64,000 nt of DNA from Whalleya microplaca (taxonomy: Eukaryota > Ascomycota > Sordariomycetes > Xylariales > Xylariaceae): contig MU385717.1 of NCBI GenBank assembly GCA_022497155.1, positions 868,001-932,000 of the forward strand, in the 5' to 3' direction. Positions 60,640-64,000 of this stretch are shown piece by piece. Within the stretch, counting starts at the first letter, position 1. Each line of letters opens with the position of its first letter. The position numbers and the translations under genes are program-made. Below the pieces are notes generated by a model that did no database searches, was not told the origin of the DNA, and was given only the letters and a program-made list of their open reading frames with translations.

Positions 60640-63350
60640 CTAAAACTGGTATTGGAACCCGCCCTGGAAGCCCTCGAGCATGGGACCGAGCATGCCATCG
60701 TTCTGCATCATGTATCGCATGCTGTTCTCGTACGAGGTCGGGTCGCCGGGGCTGGCGCCGCCGAACCCGGTCATAGTTAGGCCCATGGCCTGCTCGAACC
60801 CGTCGCCCAGGCTTCCGTAGTCGAGGTCCGTGCCGAATGTGCCCATCCACGGTATGATGGGCTGGCCTGGACCGGCCATCGTCCCGGGCGCCCCGGGTCC
60901 TGTCGTGACGGTGGCCCCCGACGTTGACGTCGGGTCGTACATGAAGGGCTGGGGTGGCTGAGGGGCCGTCCGTAGCCAGGCTTGGAGGGACTGCGGGTCG
61001 GGGTTGGCGGACATGGGGTTCTGGTTGTTGTTCGATGGGCCGTTGCCGGTGGCTATCTCGGAGAGCAGCTGAAGCGGCGTGTTGGCAGGGTTGAGATCGG
61101 ATTGTGTCTGATGTTGCTGTTGTTGATTTGATGTAGTACCGTTGTTCTGTTCCTTGCTGGAAGACTTGGACTCGTTGTTATTCTGAGACGACTGGCCCGC
61201 GAGCGAGGGGTCGACTTGTTCGTCGCCCGGAGCCTTGGTTTGGCCCTGTTTCTGGAACCATCCCCGTAACATCGCGAGGACTACGAGGAACTTGCTGGCT
61301 GGGCGTGACTTGTCTGACGAAGCAACCTCGCGGAACTTATTAAGCAATTTGTCGAGATACTCAGCGACTTTCATATGATCCTTGTTGATGACTTTACCCA
61401 GCTCAGAATTAGCATTGCTAGCACTGAAATACATCTTGATGAGAACGACGACAGCGTAGGCTACCCGAACAAAATTAAAAATCGGGACACAGCGAATGCT
61501 GTGGACGTCCATAGACAAGAATGTTTCGAAAATACCGTCAATCGCCGTAAGGCAAGATGACAGTGCGCTAATATGCGATGGTGTCAGGGTATCGCTTAAG
61601 CCGGGAATAGGATCACGCAGAGCATCAGCATTCATCGCTGGTCGAAAGTCATCGGTACTCTTATCGGCTTGCAGTGCAATCTCGTGCATATAGAGATTAA
61701 GCACGTTGAAGCTAAGTATAAGCGATGCTGCCGAGGGTTAGTCAATGCCACGTTCTCAAATTCATGAGGGGAGGGTCGCCTACGTCTCTTTTCATTCTTA
61801 GGAATAGATTCGCTATATTTAGCGAGGTCTCTTTCGAACCCCCGGAGAGCATACTGCACTTTCTGCTCCGTGATGTTGACGAAAACACTCGGGTCATCCA
61901 TAGAGAATTGGATACCAACCTCCTCAGCGAGTCGGTGAGTCCAGACCAGATGGCAGAGGAACCTGTCAGTAGGAGCAGCCTCTGGAGATGATTCCAGCAG
62001 GTCCATACATTCGGTCATAAAAGACTGCCATCTAATCAAGTTCGGACGGTGCAAGGCCATGGCCACGTTTGATGCCAGGAAATATGCTGCAAGCCATGTT
62101 CGCCGTGCCTCGATGGTTGTAGGATCGGGAAGAGGTTGCTTTCGAAACGGATGATCGCGCCAGGTGTATGGAATGAGTCGAGACTTTGGGTTGTTCTTCC
62201 TCCTGCCCAATCCGATATCAATTGACATGACAGCTGCCAAATGAACAAATTGGTAAAACTTGAGCTCTTCGAAATGCTCGGGCGGATAGTACCATATCAC
62301 ACTCACTAAGAGAGCCTGGACCATTTCTAGGGACTTTTCGCCATTGATGATGATCTTCTCAGCAAACGTCTGCATCATCTCCTTAACAACCAGGCGCTGG
62401 AGCCTAGGTGTTTCCGAAGAAGCGACCGACATAATCGACAAGAATAGGATTGGCTTGGTCTTCCGAATTTCCTCGGCAGTTGTGCCAGCAGGGAAGACGA
62501 CTGCAGGAAGATGCAATGCCATATCATCTGTGTATCGCGCGAATAGAGCAGCAGCCTCTTCCATAGAAATCACCCCACGGTCAATGATGTCGGCAGGCTC
62601 ACGTTCGGCGCTGGCTTGCTGTGGTGTAGGCTCATCTTTGACCGCGTCAGACGAACTCTCCCTCGTCTCGGCGAACTTTCGTTTCTGGCCAGCCGTGGCC
62701 ATCGGCGTCGCAAGCGGCTGCTTCTCATGTTCGATAGGATACTGGGATTGCAGGTTTTGCGAGGGCGGCGCACCCCAATCTCTGGCGGTGGCACCGTATG
62801 GGATGTTGCCATACCCATTCTGGTCCTCGGACGGAGCTTGGTGACCACCCGGAGCTCCCCTGGTCGCCTGCAGGCTTGCAGTCAGGGCATCTATCTTCTT
62901 CTCCAGCTCAGCAACACGGCTGTCGGTCTTTTTCTGTCTCTTCCGTGTAGGCTGGGTCACCACGCAGCTTCGTCCAGCTTTCGCGCATCGTTTACACGGA
63001 CCGTCCGGGTTGGCGGGATCGGGTTCACACTTGACCTTCAATCCACGGCAGGCCTCGCAGGCACGGGGCCTTTTGGGGTCGTTCGGGTCGTGTGGTGTCG
63101 CATCTAGTGCGCCGGGGGTGTCGTCGTGTAGGGGATTCGGGAGATGGCCGGTGGGCGTCTGGGGCGTGAAGGTGGCAGTCGAGGCCACTGGCGATGGACC
63201 TGTTGGCTGCTGAAGCTGCTGGAGCGGCGATTCAACAGAAGGTTCTGCGGTGGGCAGATTATTTGGCCCTCCTGGATTTGTCGGACGATTGACGACGATC
63301 GAGTCCTCGCCTGCTTCACGGAGGCGTGGGTCGAGCGATGCGGGATCCAT
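60640..63350 (-). CDS. Zn2Cys6 transcription factor, LEU3/WAR1-like
   Basis: Two exons, 61784-63350 and 60640-61727, join in frame to about 884 residues. The 56-nt intron has donor GTAGGC, branch GACTAAC and acceptor GGCAG. The Zn2Cys6 cluster has Cys at 98, 101, 108, 119, 122 and 129. The long third spacing (C-x10-C, EPDPANPDGP) is typical of the LEU3/WAR1 type. A basic linker (TRKRQKKTD) and coiled coil (VAELEKKIDALTASLQ) follow. The middle region has fungal regulatory helices (PAVVFPAGTTAEEIRKTKPI; MSIDIGLGRRKNNPKSRLIP; WLAAYFLASNVAMALHRP). The C-terminus is Gln/Asn/Pro/Gly-rich and ends in an acidic-aromatic tail, probably activating. LEU3/WAR1-type factors control amino-acid synthesis, acid stress or nitrogen genes. 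Which of these applies here is unknown. Confidence 0.9.
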
Positions 63351-64000
63351 CTCGAGACCTTAGTAGATGCTGACAACGGGCACAGTCGCGGTCGCGGTTT
63401 TCATCAATCCGTTGACCGACTCTACGGATTGGGCGGTTGGACGGTATACATAAAACCCGGCGACCGATGGGGATTTTAATCAATGAGGCGAGGGAGAGAC
63501 TCTGAGTAAGGTTAGACTATGTTGCGTGGTGTGGCTGACTGGCCTACCCTACCTTACGCAGTAAAGGGTCTGAAGGGGTCTAACGGGGTTTGCGGGGAAT
63601 TCCGGTCCATGCGACGTGTTATGCGACATGTTATGCGACATGTTATGCAATATATCATGCAGCAAGCTGGACTGCCGATATTTCTCCGTTTCTTTAGGGA
63701 TTTTAAACTGTTTAATTAGATATTACTGCCTAAGGTATGCTGTACACAAATGCATGATTAGGTACATCTTGACGCATTTCACAATTCGTAGTTGTCACGA
63801 AATGAGTCATTGACATAACTTGAACTACTGATGTTGATATTCCTTTCTCTGATAAATACTATAGTTGAACATTTGATTCATATTTGGGGCAAGTAGGTAA
63901 TAGACATAGGTAACAGAAACTCCTGAAATAACAACCAAACAAGTCAATGATGTCACTGGTGGTTCTCATCAGATAAACACCTCCTATAGCATGTTAAGTT
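63351..64000. other. Upstream region of the Zn2Cys6 gene
   Basis: It holds the promoter and leader of the regulator gene that starts at 63350 on the minus strand. A 12-bp tandem repeat is listed separately. No other gene seen. Confidence 0.45.
63609..63660 (+). repeat. 12-bp tandem repeat, three to four copies
   Basis: Units of ATGCGACATGTT, two perfect and one with a single change, followed by a degenerate fourth copy. Confidence 0.8.

Noticed and set aside
60598..60850. Frames near the end of the LEU3/WAR1-like gene
   Set aside because: They are shadows of the Gly/Pro-rich C-terminus on the minus strand.

Overview
The window is nuclear DNA of a filamentous ascomycete (Pezizomycotina). The evidence is short spliceosomal introns (about 50-90 nt, GT-AG, CTAAC-like branch sites), two Zn2Cys6 regulators, a DUF3425-type bZIP regulator, fungal FAD monooxygenases, a metacaspase with a Gly/Pro/Tyr/Gln-rich N-terminus, an Erj5-type ER J-protein, and a DNA transposon that looks like a victim of repeat-induced point mutation (RIP). 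Moderate GC, wide intergenic spaces and many short tandem repeats suggest a Sordariomycete, possibly Xylariales. That placement is a guess; the fungal assignment is not.

Layout. (1) 0.7-24.4 kb looks like a catabolic or detoxification neighbourhood: an atypical SDR/epimerase (-), a bZIP regulator (+), a phenol 2-monooxygenase-like flavoprotein in eight exons (+), a Dal5-type carboxylate/anion MFS transporter (-), a salicylate-hydroxylase-like FAD monooxygenase (-), a Zn2Cys6 activator (+), a multi-spanning membrane protein (+), a metallo-beta-lactamase-fold hydrolase (-) and a sugar-type MFS transporter (-) whose exons do not join in one frame. Two aromatic hydroxylases, a ring- or lactone-opening type hydrolase, two importers and two regulators could together take up and degrade an aromatic or lactone/lactam compound. 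No PKS, NRPS or terpene synthase is present. (2) 25.65-27.90 kb is a 2.25-kb RIP-degraded Tc1/mariner (pogo/Fot-like) transposon with 46-bp inverted ends and TA target duplication. (3) 28-48 kb mixes housekeeping genes (Erj5-like J-protein, Nudix hydrolase) with accessory genes: a six-cysteine secreted protein next to the transposon, a NucA/NucB-like secreted nuclease broken by one in-frame TAG, a MYND zinc-finger protein, a small secreted protein with a knottin-like C-terminus, and a DUF7907-like secreted protein. (4) 49-64 kb is mostly conserved: a metacaspase divergent from a WW-domain/glycine-zipper protein, a GC-rich alpha/beta hydrolase, a conserved Ser-rich protein and a LEU3/WAR1-like Zn2Cys6 regulator.

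Exon joins were worked out by eye from reading frame, splice consensus and family motifs. Most are consistent in frame over the whole gene, but individual boundaries may be off by a few bases. No similarity search was run. Family names come from recognised motifs; pathway roles are inference.
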